Of a stretch of DNA of 16,949 bases, positions 7,268-14,697 are shown piece after piece. The notes under the pieces were generated by a model, which was not told the origin of the DNA, ran no database searches, and saw only the letters and a list, made by a program, of their open reading frames with translations. The stretch lies in contig JBBSEZ010000202.1 in the NCBI GenBank assembly GCA_038239195.1, positions 1-16,949 on the forward strand, given 5' to 3'. Both the position numbers and the translations under genes were made by a program. Position 1 is the first letter of the stretch. Each line of letters starts with the position of its first letter. Origin of the DNA: JBBSEZ01 sp038239195 (lineage in GTDB: Bacteria; Planctomycetota; Planctomycetia; Gemmatales; Gemmataceae).

Positions 7268-7352
7268 CGTGGCGACAAGCGTCTCGCTTGTCGGGCCTTT
7301 CGGGACACGCGACGCCTCGGCCCAGGCGAGAAGCGAGACGCTTGTCGCCACG
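7268..7352. repeat. Perfect 22-bp inverted repeat of self-palindromic units
   Basis: Arm 7268-7289 is exactly complementary to 7331-7352, separated by 41 bases. The left unit itself folds: GACAAGCGTCTCGCTTGTC (7274-7292) has an 8-bp stem. The right unit carries the same motif inverted. It lies between divergent genes, about 62 bases upstream of the glutaredoxin ATG and 118 upstream of the ftsH ATG. It could be a mobile palindromic element or a regulatory site. Confidence 0.7.
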
Positions 7353-7371
7353 AGGGCCCCCCTCCGCGGCA

Positions 7372-7400
7372 TGGTCAGCTTCGCCGCCGTTTGGTATCCT
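7372..7400 (+). promoter_or_regulatory. Candidate ftsH promoter
   Basis: TGGTCA (7372-7377), 17 bases, TATCCT (7395-7400); each hexamer matches the sigma-70 consensus at 4 of 6. The predicted leader is about 64 bases. No heat-shock-type (CIRCE or sigma-32-like) site was recognised. Confidence 0.3.
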
Positions 7401-7470
7401 GACAATGCCCGCTACCCCCGGATGGGGACGATCGCTCGGTCCGACTCCCAGGAGCAGTGAAGGATTTCCC

Positions 7471-9444
7471 ATGCCGTCCGACCCCATCCCCAACCAACCA
7501 CCCCCTTCTTCAGGCAAGCCGCGCCGGCGCCCGAGCCCCGGCATGGGTGGCAGCTGGGTCTGGATGGTGATCCTGTTGCTGCTGCTCGGGCTGTTCTTCG
7601 CCAGCTCGCTCAGTTCGTCGCCGCGCATCGAGTGGAGCGAGTTCTACGGTTTGCTCGACAAGGGGCAGCTCAAGAAGGTGAGGCTCGTCGGCACCGACAG
7701 CCTCGAAGGCGAAGTCGATCCGGCCGCGCTGGAGAAGCTCGACGAGAAGCTCAAGAAGAAGATGCCCAACGGCAAGTTCACCGTCCAGCGCATCCGCCTC
7801 AACGAAGATCAGGGCTTCGCCAAGCTCCTCAGCGAACGATCCCTCAAGGGGCTCGAGGTCAGCCAGAAGGACGACCACTTCGCCTGGATGACCCCCGTGG
7901 CGGTGATGCTGTTGCCCGCCGTCGTATTGCTGTTTCTGTTCCTGTTCCTGCTGCCGCGCTTTCGCGACCCGCTCGGCGGCGGGTTCCTGAGCAACTACAT
8001 CAAGAGCCCCGCCAAGCGCTACGAGAAGAGCAAGACGCGCGTCACCTTCGACGACGTGGCCGGGATGCAGAACGCCAAGGGCGAGTTGCAAGAGGTCGTC
8101 GAGTTCTTGCGCAGCCCCGAGAAGTTCCAGCGCCTCGGCGCCGTCGTGCCCAAGGGCGTGCTCCTCGTTGGGCCCCCGGGCACCGGAAAGACGTTGCTCG
8201 CCCGCGCCGTCGCCGGCGAGGCGGGAGTGCCGTTCTTCAGCATTTCCGGCTCCGAGTTCATCCAGATGTTCGTCGGCGTCGGCGCCAGCCGGGTGCGCGA
8301 CATGTTCAAGACAGCCAAGGAGGCGGCCCCGGCCATCCTGTTCATCGACGAGATCGACGCCGTCGGCCGGATGCGCGGCGCCGGCGTGGGCGGCGGGTCC
8401 GACGAGCGCGAGCAGACGCTCAACCAGATCCTCAGCGAGATGGACGGGTTCACGCCGACCGAGACCGTCATCGTCATGGCCGCCACCAACCGCCCCGACG
8501 TTCTCGACTCGGCCCTGTTGCGGCCGGGGCGGTTCGATCGGCACATCACCATCGACCGACCGACGTGGCAGGGGCGCTGTGCGATCCTCAAGGTCCACAC
8601 GCGCAACAAGCCGCTGGCGGACGACGTCAACCTCGAGGTGATCGCGCGCGGCATGATCGGCATGACAGGGGCCGACCTGCGCAACCTGGCCAACGAGGCG
8701 GCGCTGCTGGCGACGCGCGAGGGCAAAAACAAGATCGACCGCAACGACTTCGAGCGCGCCGCCGACCGGGTGCTGATCGGCGCCAAGCGCGAGGAGGTGC
8801 TCTCTCCCGAGGAGAAGCGTCGCACCGCCTACCACGAAGCGGGCCACGCCCTCTGCGCTCACCTCACGCCCAAGGCCGACCCGATCTTCAAGCTGACGAT
8901 CATCCCGCGCGGTCGGTCGCTGGGCATGACGCGGTTCCGCCCCGACGAGGACCGCATGGACTACACGCAGACGCAACTGACGGCCCGGCTTGTCGTGGCG
9001 ATGGGCGGGCGCGCCGCCGACCGGCTAGTGTTCAACGAGGCGACCTCGGGGGCACACGCTGACCTCAAGGACGCCACGCGCATCGCCCGGCTCATGGTGA
9101 CGCAGTTCGGCATGAGCGAGCGGCTTGGCCCGGTGGCCTACCGCATCGGCGAGGAGCACGTCTTCCTGGGCAAGGAGATCCAGGAGGCGCGCGACTTCAG
9201 CGACGGCACGGCGAGCGCCATCGACGACGAGGTGCGCCGCATCCTCCGCGACGCCGACGAGCACGCCTACAACCTGCTCGAGACGCACCGGCACAAGGTG
9301 GAGGTGCTCGTCGAGGCGCTGTTAGCGCGCGAGGAACTGCTCAAGGAAGAGATCGACGAGATCCTCAAGGACGACAACAGCAACGGCATCGCGACGGAGC
9401 CCGTCGGTGGCGCGTTCCGCCCGGCGCCCGATGGCGGGGCGTGA
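7471..9444 (+). CDS. ftsH: ATP-dependent zinc metalloprotease FtsH
   Basis: 657 residues, a membrane-anchored AAA+ protease that degrades misfolded membrane proteins and short-lived regulators as a hexamer. TM1 is about 29-47 and TM2 about 140-165, with the periplasmic region between them. AAA domain: Walker A G234-P-P-G-T-G-K-T241, Walker B I-L-F-I-D293-E294, pore loop F-V-G-V-G, second region of homology with R351-P-G-R-F-D-R357. Protease domain: H455-E-A-G-H459, with D531 (A-H-A-D-L-K) as the likely third zinc ligand. All catalytic residues are present and the length is normal. A Pro-rich N-terminus (residues 1-28) precedes TM1. Start: the ATG at 7471 has AAGGA about seven bases upstream; the frame is open back to 6553, but that part is non-coding. 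It converges with the kinase-tubulin gene across a double hairpin. Confidence 0.98.
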   Translation: MPSDPIPNQPPPSSGKPRRRPSPGMGGSWVWMVILLLLLGLFFASSLSSSPRIEWSEFYGLLDKGQLKKVRLVGTDSLEGEVDPAALEKLDEKLKKKMPNGKFTVQRIRLNEDQGFAKLLSERSLKGLEVSQKDDHFAWMTPVAVMLLPAVVLLFLFLFLLPRFRDPLGGGFLSNYIKSPAKRYEKSKTRVTFDDVAGMQNAKGELQEVVEFLRSPEKFQRLGAVVPKGVLLVGPPGTGKTLLARAVAGEAGVPFFSISGSEFIQMFVGVGASRVRDMFKTAKEAAPAILFIDEIDAVGRMRGAGVGGGSDEREQTLNQILSEMDGFTPTETVIVMAATNRPDVLDSALLRPGRFDRHITIDRPTWQGRCAILKVHTRNKPLADDVNLEVIARGMIGMTGADLRNLANEAALLATREGKNKIDRNDFERAADRVLIGAKREEVLSPEEKRRTAYHEAGHALCAHLTPKADPIFKLTIIPRGRSLGMTRFRPDEDRMDYTQTQLTARLVVAMGGRAADRLVFNEATSGAHADLKDATRIARLMVTQFGMSERLGPVAYRIGEEHVFLGKEIQEARDFSDGTASAIDDEVRRILRDADEHAYNLLETHRHKVEVLVEALLAREELLKEEIDEILKDDNSNGIATEPVGGAFRPAPDGGA

Positions 9445-9453
9445 CGGCGCTTT

Positions 9454-9516
9454 CGTAGGACGGCTCTCCCGAGCCGTCCTGAAGGGTGCGGGACGGCTCG
9501 GGAGAGCCGTCCTACG
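9454..9516. terminator. Double hairpin between convergent ftsH and kinase genes
   Basis: Two self-complementary units in opposite orientation. AGGACGGCTC (9457-9466) pairs with 9471-9480, and GGACGGCTC (9491-9499) pairs with 9504-9512. The complete arms 9454-9479 and 9491-9516 are perfect 26-bp inverted copies of each other, with an 11-base spacer. The core matches the hairpin at 5164-5191. It begins 10 bases after the ftsH stop and ends 28 bases from the opposing stop, so it probably acts as a bidirectional terminator, perhaps derived from a repeated palindromic element. Confidence 0.7.
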
Positions 9517-9543
9517 GGGCCACGGGTCGAGCGGCGAATCGGA

Positions 9544-12500
9544 TCACGGATCGAGCGGCGACCAGTCCTGGATGTCGAACCGCGCGTGCGGCGAGGCCTG
9601 GGGGACGTTGGCGAGGTCCTGGTAGGCGGCGCGGCAGGTGCGCAGGATGCGCTCGAGGTCCTCGACGCCCAGCGCTGCCTGTTCGCGGCAGAACATCACG
9701 TCGGCCTGGCCTGGCACGTTGACGAGGTGCAGGCCCGGCACCGCCTTCTGGGCCGCCTCGCCGAAGGCCTTGCCCGAATCGCTCACCGGAATCAGCAGGA
9801 ACGAGTGCTGTTCCGACGCCTTGCCCTTGCCCTTGCCCTTGCCCTTGCCCGGGCGCGGGGCCACTTCGGGGTTGTTGCCGCGCGGCTCGAAGCCGCCGGC
9901 CCCGGCCAGGACGGCCTGGCGTACTCCGGAGCCGACGCCGGCGGGAGGGTGCGGGGCCTTGCTCACCAGGGGGGCCGCAGCCTCGTGGTACGCCTGGTTG
10001 CTGGCGGCGAGGTCGGCCGGGGTGCGTTCGCCAGAGAGCTCGGCCTGGGCGACGTCGGTGATCGGCAGGTGATCGCTCAGCGTGGTGATCGCCTGGCTGA
10101 GCAGCGGGACCATCAGGTGGCGAATGACGTCGGCCGAGTCGAGGCAGGCCTTCTGGAGCCCGCCGCGCGCCGACAGCACCTGATCGGTAAACGCCTGATC
10201 GAGCTGCGTCCACGTGTCGCCGCCGAGCGTGGCCAGGAAGCGCCGGGCCGCCTTCTCGAGGTCGGGCTCGCCGTCGGGTAGGACCACGCGCGTCGTCGCC
10301 GAGGCGCGGATCGAGTCCCAGAACGACTCGGTGGACGTCAGCGGGGTCGGCGACAGGCCACCCGCCGACGCCCCGGCCCAGGACGCGGAGGAGCCGAAGC
10401 CCGATGGGTTGGCGGTGCGCGTGAAGGTCATCGCCTCAGACGCGCTCTCGGCGTCCCATTCGCTCAGGCCGTCGTGTTGCTGGAGGGCCTCTTCCACGTG
10501 GCGCAGGCGCTGGCGGCAGAACGTCAGGTCGCGCAGGCGGTCAGCGAGCCGGCCCCGCAGGGCGGCGAAGAAGTGCAAGACTGCCGTGGCAGTGTCCTCG
10601 GCCAGGCACTGCCGGGCGAAGGCCGCGAGGTGATCGACGAACACGCGCAGCAGCCGGCGCGAGCGGCCGCCGAACCAGCTCCAGCCGCCGGCGCCGGCGA
10701 TGCAATTCTCCAGGGCGTGCTCGAGCTGTTCCTGGCCCTGCCGGGCCCGGGAGGCCTGCTGCTGGAGGCGCGTCTGATGCCCGGCGGCGACCTCCTCGAA
10801 GATGCGCAGGAAGCGCGCCACGGCCGCCTCGGCCACCGCGACCCGGCGGCCGGGGTACTCCATCAGCCCCGCCACGGTGTCGTTCAAGCGGCGGTCCCAC
10901 TCTTCGGCGAGGGCGGCCACGGCGCCCTCGAGGGCGCGGGTCAGGGCGCTGCGGCGCTGCTGCATGGCCGCGGTGCCGGGCAGGGGCAGCCCCCCGCCGA
11001 GCCAGTCGCGCACGCGGGACATCGCCTGGCGGGCCCAGGCGCCGGGGTCCTCCTGGGCGACGAGTTGCTGCGATTGCTCCTCGACGGTGAGGAGCAGTCG
11101 CGTGAGGGCGTCGCGCGGGGCGGCGTCGAGGTGCTGGCCGGCCAGTTCGGCGAGGCGCGCGGCGAGGGCCTCGGGCAGCAATTCCGGCTCGGCCTCGACG
11201 CGGGCCAGAGCGGCGTTGAACAGCGACTGTTCGGGGGCCGTCAGCGGCGAGGCCGAGGGGCCCCCCGATTGCCACTCTTGGAGGATGCGCTGGCAGGCGC
11301 CGCGGGCGGCCAGGCGCAGCAGGAGGCCGCGCGGAAACCAGACGCTGAAGGTGCCCAGGCTGCGGAAAGGCGACTGAAAGTCGCACTTGAGCCGCGACTG
11401 GTCGAGGCGGAGCCCGAGGGGCGTGGTGAGCTCGTGGAAGAGATAGCTGCCGAGGTGGGCCAGGGCATCGCGGCGGCCCTCGGGCGTGCGGTGGAGCTGG
11501 GTGAGCAGGTAGGTCTGGTCGAAGGCGGCGCCCTCATCGACCAGGCGTGGGCCGTCGGAGCCGTATTGCGCGGAGAACGGCACCGACGGGTCGGCGAAGT
11601 GGTTGAGTTCGGTCAGGGTGGCGTAGACGTTGGCCTGCTCGGGGCGCGGGGTGGCGGGGTCTTCCGGGGCGCCGCAGAAGACCAGGCTGACGACGGGCGC
11701 CTCGGGCTGGTGCATCTGCCGGAGCAGCCGGCGCGTGGCGTAGCCGAGGTCGGGCAAGAAGCCACTCGACCCGCCGGAGGCGGACGCGAGGACGTAGACG
11801 CGCGGAACGTTGTCGCGCAGGGCCAGTCCGGTCTGGTTGACGGTGGTGTAGATGGCGTCGGGGTGGTTGGCCTGTTGCACCTCGCGCTTGAGCCGGCTGA
11901 TGAGGCGCATGTAGTTGTCGGTGAAGGCGAGCCGGCCGAGGGCGCGCGAGCCCTGCGTCTTGAGGGAGCGCGGGACCGAGTAGAGCTTTTCGCGCGGGAG
12001 CCATTCGCCCAGCTGGTCGATCTGGCGCCGCCGGTAGTGCGACACGGGCTGCAACGGAAGGTGGTAGACCTCGCCGGGGCGGAACGCCAGCTCGGGGGAG
12101 CCGCGCTGAGCGGCCTTGATGGCCTCGGCATCGACGTCCACGTAGAGGAAGCGCACCAGGGGCACCTTCTCGAGGTCGCCGAAGCGATCGAGGAAGCGGC
12201 AGCGCAGCTCGAGCAGGGCGCGCCGGCCGAAGGCACCCAGGCCGACGACGATGGTAGGGCGCAGCGCCCCCGTCGAGGGCTGCGCGACGGTCATGCCGAG
12301 GTTGGAGACGGCCCCGCTGGTCGCGAGCCTCTCGGCGTCGATCCCCAGGTCCACGGGGACGAGCTCGTCGGCGGCCCCACCCTGCTCGAGCTGGAAGTTT
12401 TCGAGGGTGTCGGCCATCGTCTTGGGGCGATGGGCGCCTCCCTGGAGGTTGAGGTTGGCGACCGACGGCGAGCGCGTGGTGTAGAGGGCGCGGACGAAGG

Positions 12501-13293
12501 CGAGGCAGTTGGGGAAGCGCTTCGCGGGGTCTTTTTCCAGGGCGCGGGCGACGACGGGGCGGTCGCCCTCGGGCAGGGCGCGCAGTTCGGGCGGTTCGTT
12601 GAGGTGCTGGTGGGCGAGTTGGCGGACGTTCTTGCCATTGAAGGGGCGCTGGCCGGTGAGGAGCTCCTGGTAGACGATGGCGAGGCTGTACTGATCGCTG
12701 CGCTCGCTCAGGTCGTTGGTGAAGGTCTCGGGGGCGGCGTAGAGGGGGGTGACGGCCGGCATGATCCCGGAGGCGCCGGAGCGCTCGAGGTGCTTGACGA
12801 GGCCGAAGTCGGCGACCTTGACGCGGTCGCTGACGAGGAAGAGGTTGCGCGGCTTGACGTCGAGGTGCTGCAAGCCGTGCTTCTCGTTCATGTGATCGAG
12901 GGCCTCGGCCGCGTCGCGGACGTAGCGCAGGAGCGTGTCGCGCGGGACGCCGACGAGCCCGGCGTGGAGGTGCTCCTCGTAGGCCTCGTGAAGGTTCTTG
13001 TCGGCGAGCTCCATGACGATGACGAGCTCGCCCTCGACGACCTCGATGCGGTCCATGGAGAGGACGAAGGGGTGGCGCACTTCCTTGACGCGGTTGAGGG
13101 CCTTGAGCTCCTGCTCGGCGCGCGCGCCGTCGCTATCGAGGGAGTTGAGATTGCCGAAGACGAACTTGATGGCCTTGTACAGGCCTCCCGGCGCTTCGCA
13201 CTTCCAGGCCTCGCCAAACCCGCCGCTGCCGAGCGGCTCGATGAGGCGATAGCCGGGGAGGGGCTCGGCATTAGGCTCCCGCGCAAAACTCAT
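9544..13293 (-). CDS. Ser/Thr protein kinase fused to tubulin-like domain
   Basis: 1249 residues, no clear membrane segment. The kinase domain is residues 14-275: glycine loop L-G-S-G-G-F-G (21-27), K43, catalytic loop H143-L-D145-V-K-P-R-N150, D162-F-G164 and A-P-E189. L144 replaces the usual Arg of HRD. From 346 comes a tubulin/FtsZ-like fold of the Pfam Tubulin_2 type: P-T-I-V-V-G-L-G-A-F-G, R-F-L-Y-V-D-V-D, the phosphate-loop equivalent A-S-A-S-G-G-S-S-G (503-511), and N-V-Y-A-T-L-T-E-L. A long helical region follows, then a Ser/Thr/Gly-rich linker (about 950-992), a (Gly-Lys)5 tract (1149-1158) and a 91-residue C-terminal domain. Start: the ATG at 13293 has AGGA seven bases upstream; the frame is open to 13557 but that part looks non-coding. 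It presumably couples phosphorylation to a nucleotide-binding or polymerising module; that is inference. Confidence 0.88.
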   Translation of the reverse strand: MSFAREPNAEPLPGYRLIEPLGSGGFGEAWKCEAPGGLYKAIKFVFGNLNSLDSDGARAEQELKALNRVKEVRHPFVLSMDRIEVVEGELVIVMELADKNLHEAYEEHLHAGLVGVPRDTLLRYVRDAAEALDHMNEKHGLQHLDVKPRNLFLVSDRVKVADFGLVKHLERSGASGIMPAVTPLYAAPETFTNDLSERSDQYSLAIVYQELLTGQRPFNGKNVRQLAHQHLNEPPELRALPEGDRPVVARALEKDPAKRFPNCLAFVRALYTTRSPSVANLNLQGGAHRPKTMADTLENFQLEQGGAADELVPVDLGIDAERLATSGAVSNLGMTVAQPSTGALRPTIVVGLGAFGRRALLELRCRFLDRFGDLEKVPLVRFLYVDVDAEAIKAAQRGSPELAFRPGEVYHLPLQPVSHYRRRQIDQLGEWLPREKLYSVPRSLKTQGSRALGRLAFTDNYMRLISRLKREVQQANHPDAIYTTVNQTGLALRDNVPRVYVLASASGGSSGFLPDLGYATRRLLRQMHQPEAPVVSLVFCGAPEDPATPRPEQANVYATLTELNHFADPSVPFSAQYGSDGPRLVDEGAAFDQTYLLTQLHRTPEGRRDALAHLGSYLFHELTTPLGLRLDQSRLKCDFQSPFRSLGTFSVWFPRGLLLRLAARGACQRILQEWQSGGPSASPLTAPEQSLFNAALARVEAEPELLPEALAARLAELAGQHLDAAPRDALTRLLLTVEEQSQQLVAQEDPGAWARQAMSRVRDWLGGGLPLPGTAAMQQRRSALTRALEGAVAALAEEWDRRLNDTVAGLMEYPGRRVAVAEAAVARFLRIFEEVAAGHQTRLQQQASRARQGQEQLEHALENCIAGAGGWSWFGGRSRRLLRVFVDHLAAFARQCLAEDTATAVLHFFAALRGRLADRLRDLTFCRQRLRHVEEALQQHDGLSEWDAESASEAMTFTRTANPSGFGSSASWAGASAGGLSPTPLTSTESFWDSIRASATTRVVLPDGEPDLEKAARRFLATLGGDTWTQLDQAFTDQVLSARGGLQKACLDSADVIRHLMVPLLSQAITTLSDHLPITDVAQAELSGERTPADLAASNQAYHEAAAPLVSKAPHPPAGVGSGVRQAVLAGAGGFEPRGNNPEVAPRPGKGKGKGKGKASEQHSFLLIPVSDSGKAFGEAAQKAVPGLHLVNVPGQADVMFCREQAALGVEDLERILRTCRAAYQDLANVPQASPHARFDIQDWSPLDP
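9821..9850. repeat. Hexanucleotide tandem repeat TTGCCC x5 (coding)
   Basis: Five exact tandem copies of TTGCCC on the plus strand, read on the minus strand as (Gly-Lys)5 at residues 1149-1158 of the kinase-tubulin protein. The unit length keeps the frame, so copy-number change would only alter a basic linker before the C-terminal domain. Confidence 0.9.
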
Positions 13294-13785
13294 GTTGCAA
13301 TCCTGCCCCACGGGAGGAATGGGCGCCCTCCCCACCTTCCTGCCCGTGGCCGCCTCTCCGGACGTCGGGGAAGCGGTCGGCGCAGCTCCGAACATGCGCG
13401 CCCAAACGGGGCGCGGCGCAGGCGAAATCAGCCGTCTCATCTGGCGAGCCGGACGATGTGCTACGCAACCGTAGGTCGCGGCGGGGCCGTTGTCCAATCG
13501 AAGCGTGCGCCCGCGCAAGAATCGCTTCGATCGACTCGGCCGGCAAAGTCCTCGCAATCGACACGCCTCCCGCGAGCCGCACAGGCCGCTGTCGGGGGCC
13601 AGGAAGTTCCAAGGCGGAGAGCAAAAGTCGTTGATCGTGGAGCGACGAGGGCCTACCGTGGAGAAGGTATGCGGCCGTGGGCTGCGATCGACCGGAGCAG
13701 GGACGGGCCCCGAAGACGGCGGCCTCTATCCGTGGCGTGGGCGGGTCACTCCGGCCGTCGCGCCGATCCCGTGAGGGAGGCTCTC
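13294..13785. other. Divergent intergenic region, kinase-tubulin gene / lipoprotein 1
   Basis: 492 bases between divergent genes. Toward the small lipoprotein there is one candidate promoter (13631-13659). For the kinase gene, only a weak minus-strand pair, TTGGAC (13497-13492) and TACGGT (13473-13468) with 18-base spacing, was found. No hairpin, repeat or convincing small gene was seen. Confidence 0.5.
13631..13659 (+). promoter_or_regulatory. Candidate promoter of lipoprotein 1
   Basis: TTGATC, 17 bases, TACCGT. The spacing is ideal and the general form resembles the candidate at 2310-2338 (TTGGCG/TACAGT). The -10 matches only 3 of 6. The leader would be about 120 bases. Confidence 0.3.
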
Positions 13786-14007
13786 ATGAAACGCTTGCTG
13801 AACCTGACCGCAGTGCTGGGGGCGCTGGCCCTCGGTGGCTGCGCGTGCCACAAATGCCACACGCGCCCCGCACCCGCGCCTTGCTGCCCGGTACCCGGGG
13901 TAGGGGCCGTTCCGGCCGCCCCGATCCCGCCGCCGCCGGGCACCGCGGGCTTCGCGCCGGCGCCGCCGCCGCCGCCCGTGCCCTCCTACTACTACCGACG
14001 CTACTAA
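13786..14007 (+). CDS. Small Pro-rich lipoprotein with CxxCH motif
   Basis: 73 residues. M-K-R-L-L then a hydrophobic stretch ending in L-A-L-G-G-C19 fits a lipoprotein signal peptide, with lipidation expected at C19, although Gly at the -2 position is slightly unusual. The mature part begins C-A-C21-H-K-C24-H25. C21-H-K-C24-H25 fits the c-type heme pattern CxxCH, which may be chance in so Cys-rich a leader. A Pro/Ala-rich tail with two Pro runs ends in S-Y-Y-Y-R-R-Y. The start is strongly supported: GAGGGAGG (13773-13780) sits five bases before the ATG. A stem-loop follows three bases after the stop. A second small Cys/Pro-rich lipoprotein follows on the same strand after 411 bases. No named family is recognised; an envelope surface or structural role is only a guess. 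Confidence 0.72.
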   Translation: MKRLLNLTAVLGALALGGCACHKCHTRPAPAPCCPVPGVGAVPAAPIPPPPGTAGFAPAPPPPPVPSYYYRRY

Positions 14008-14418
14008 TCCGCAGGGGAACGGGCCTTCTTCGACATGGCCCCCTGCGAACATGAGCCCGAACCGAACGCGGGGCTGGACGAGCAGCAAGCTCGCCCGGCC
14101 CCGTTCGTTCATTTGCACTGATCGACGTGCGCCCCGCGGGCGCTCTTTCTCCTCTCATCCGCGCCGCGAGTGCCCTTTGTCGCGCAGCTGCAAGCACAGG
14201 GCCGTTTTTGGGGCGAGCGCTGTTGCTCTCGGCCGACGCGAGCGCACACTATTCATGGTGAATGGCCGGCGCAGGGGCGGGCCCAGGACAGTTTGCCGAG
14301 GGGCCCCTTGCTCTCGCCGCCCCCCGAGGGCATCGTGCCCCCGGCCCGGCCGCATCCCACGGATGGTGGCGTGCCCTGCCTCGATGGCCGCACGCCCAGC
14401 AACAAGGAGCTTTTGCCC
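14008..14418. other. Intergenic region between the two small lipoprotein genes
   Basis: 411 bases. Apart from the stem-loop at its left end, I see only a weak promoter-like pair, TTGCTC (14223-14228) and CACTAT (14247-14252) with 18-base spacing, and the ribosome site of lipoprotein 2. Open frames across it read as Arg/Pro/Ser-rich noise. Confidence 0.45.
14010..14047 (+). terminator. Stem-loop after lipoprotein 1
   Basis: CGCAGGGG (14010-14017) pairs with CCCCTGCG (14040-14047). An inner GCC/GGC pairing (14023-14025 with 14037-14039) further closes the loop. It starts three bases after the TAA. No U-tract follows. Confidence 0.45.
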
Positions 14419-14688
14419 ATGCGCTTGCGCCGACTCTGTACGCTGTTCGCCCTGACGGCGGTGCTGCTCTCGTCTGGCTGCTGCTGGCACCGGCACTGCT
14501 GCCGGCGACCCCTGTTTCCCCGCATGCGCGGTTGCTGCTACTCCGCTGCACCTTGCTGCGAGGCGACGCACTGCGGCTACTCGCCGGGCGTCTACGAAGG
14601 CCCCCCACCCCCGCTGGCCGGGCCGGTGGCAGGGCCCATGGGAGGGCCCCTGCGTCCGCTGCCCATGCCCACCCGGCAGGTGCCCTGA
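14419..14688 (+). CDS. Small Cys-rich lipoprotein with CC doublets
   Basis: 89 residues. The signal sequence is M-R-L-R-R-L-C-T-L-F followed by A-L-T-A-V-L-L-S-S-G-C21, a plausible lipobox with lipidation at C21. The mature part is rich in paired cysteines (C21-C22, C27-C28, C39-C40, C46-C47, plus C52), His and Arg, and passes into a Pro/Gly tail (P-P-P-P-L-A-G-P). Ten Cys in 89 residues suggests metal binding or disulfide cross-linking in the envelope; neither is shown. Start: the ATG at 14419 is preceded by AAGGAGC (14404-14410) with an eight-base spacer. It resembles lipoprotein 1 in plan (short lipoprotein leader, Cys/His cluster, Pro-rich tail) but not clearly in sequence. It converges on the exported protein gene across a long hairpin. 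Confidence 0.7.
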   Translation: MRLRRLCTLFALTAVLLSSGCCWHRHCCRRPLFPRMRGCCYSAAPCCEATHCGYSPGVYEGPPPPLAGPVAGPMGGPLRPLPMPTRQVP

Positions 14689-14697
14689 CGGCGGGCT

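Noticed and set aside
6553..7470. 306-codon N-terminal extension of FtsH
   Set aside because: FtsH proteins start shortly before TM1. The extension runs through the decayed gene, the antisense of glutaredoxin and an inverted repeat, and the ATG at 7471 has a good ribosome site.
7510..8976. 488-codon minus-strand frame opposite ftsH
   Set aside because: Shadow of the FtsH coding sequence, whose motifs are unambiguous on the plus strand.
13294..13557. 88-codon N-terminal extension of the kinase-tubulin protein
   Set aside because: Composition is Arg/Pro-rich noise; the ATG at 13293 has AGGA at seven bases and lies 13 residues before the kinase domain.
10474..14007. 1177-codon plus-strand open frame spanning the kinase-tubulin gene
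   Set aside because: Antisense shadow. Only its last 74 codons (from 13786) have a ribosome site and a lipoprotein leader, and these are kept as lipoprotein 1.
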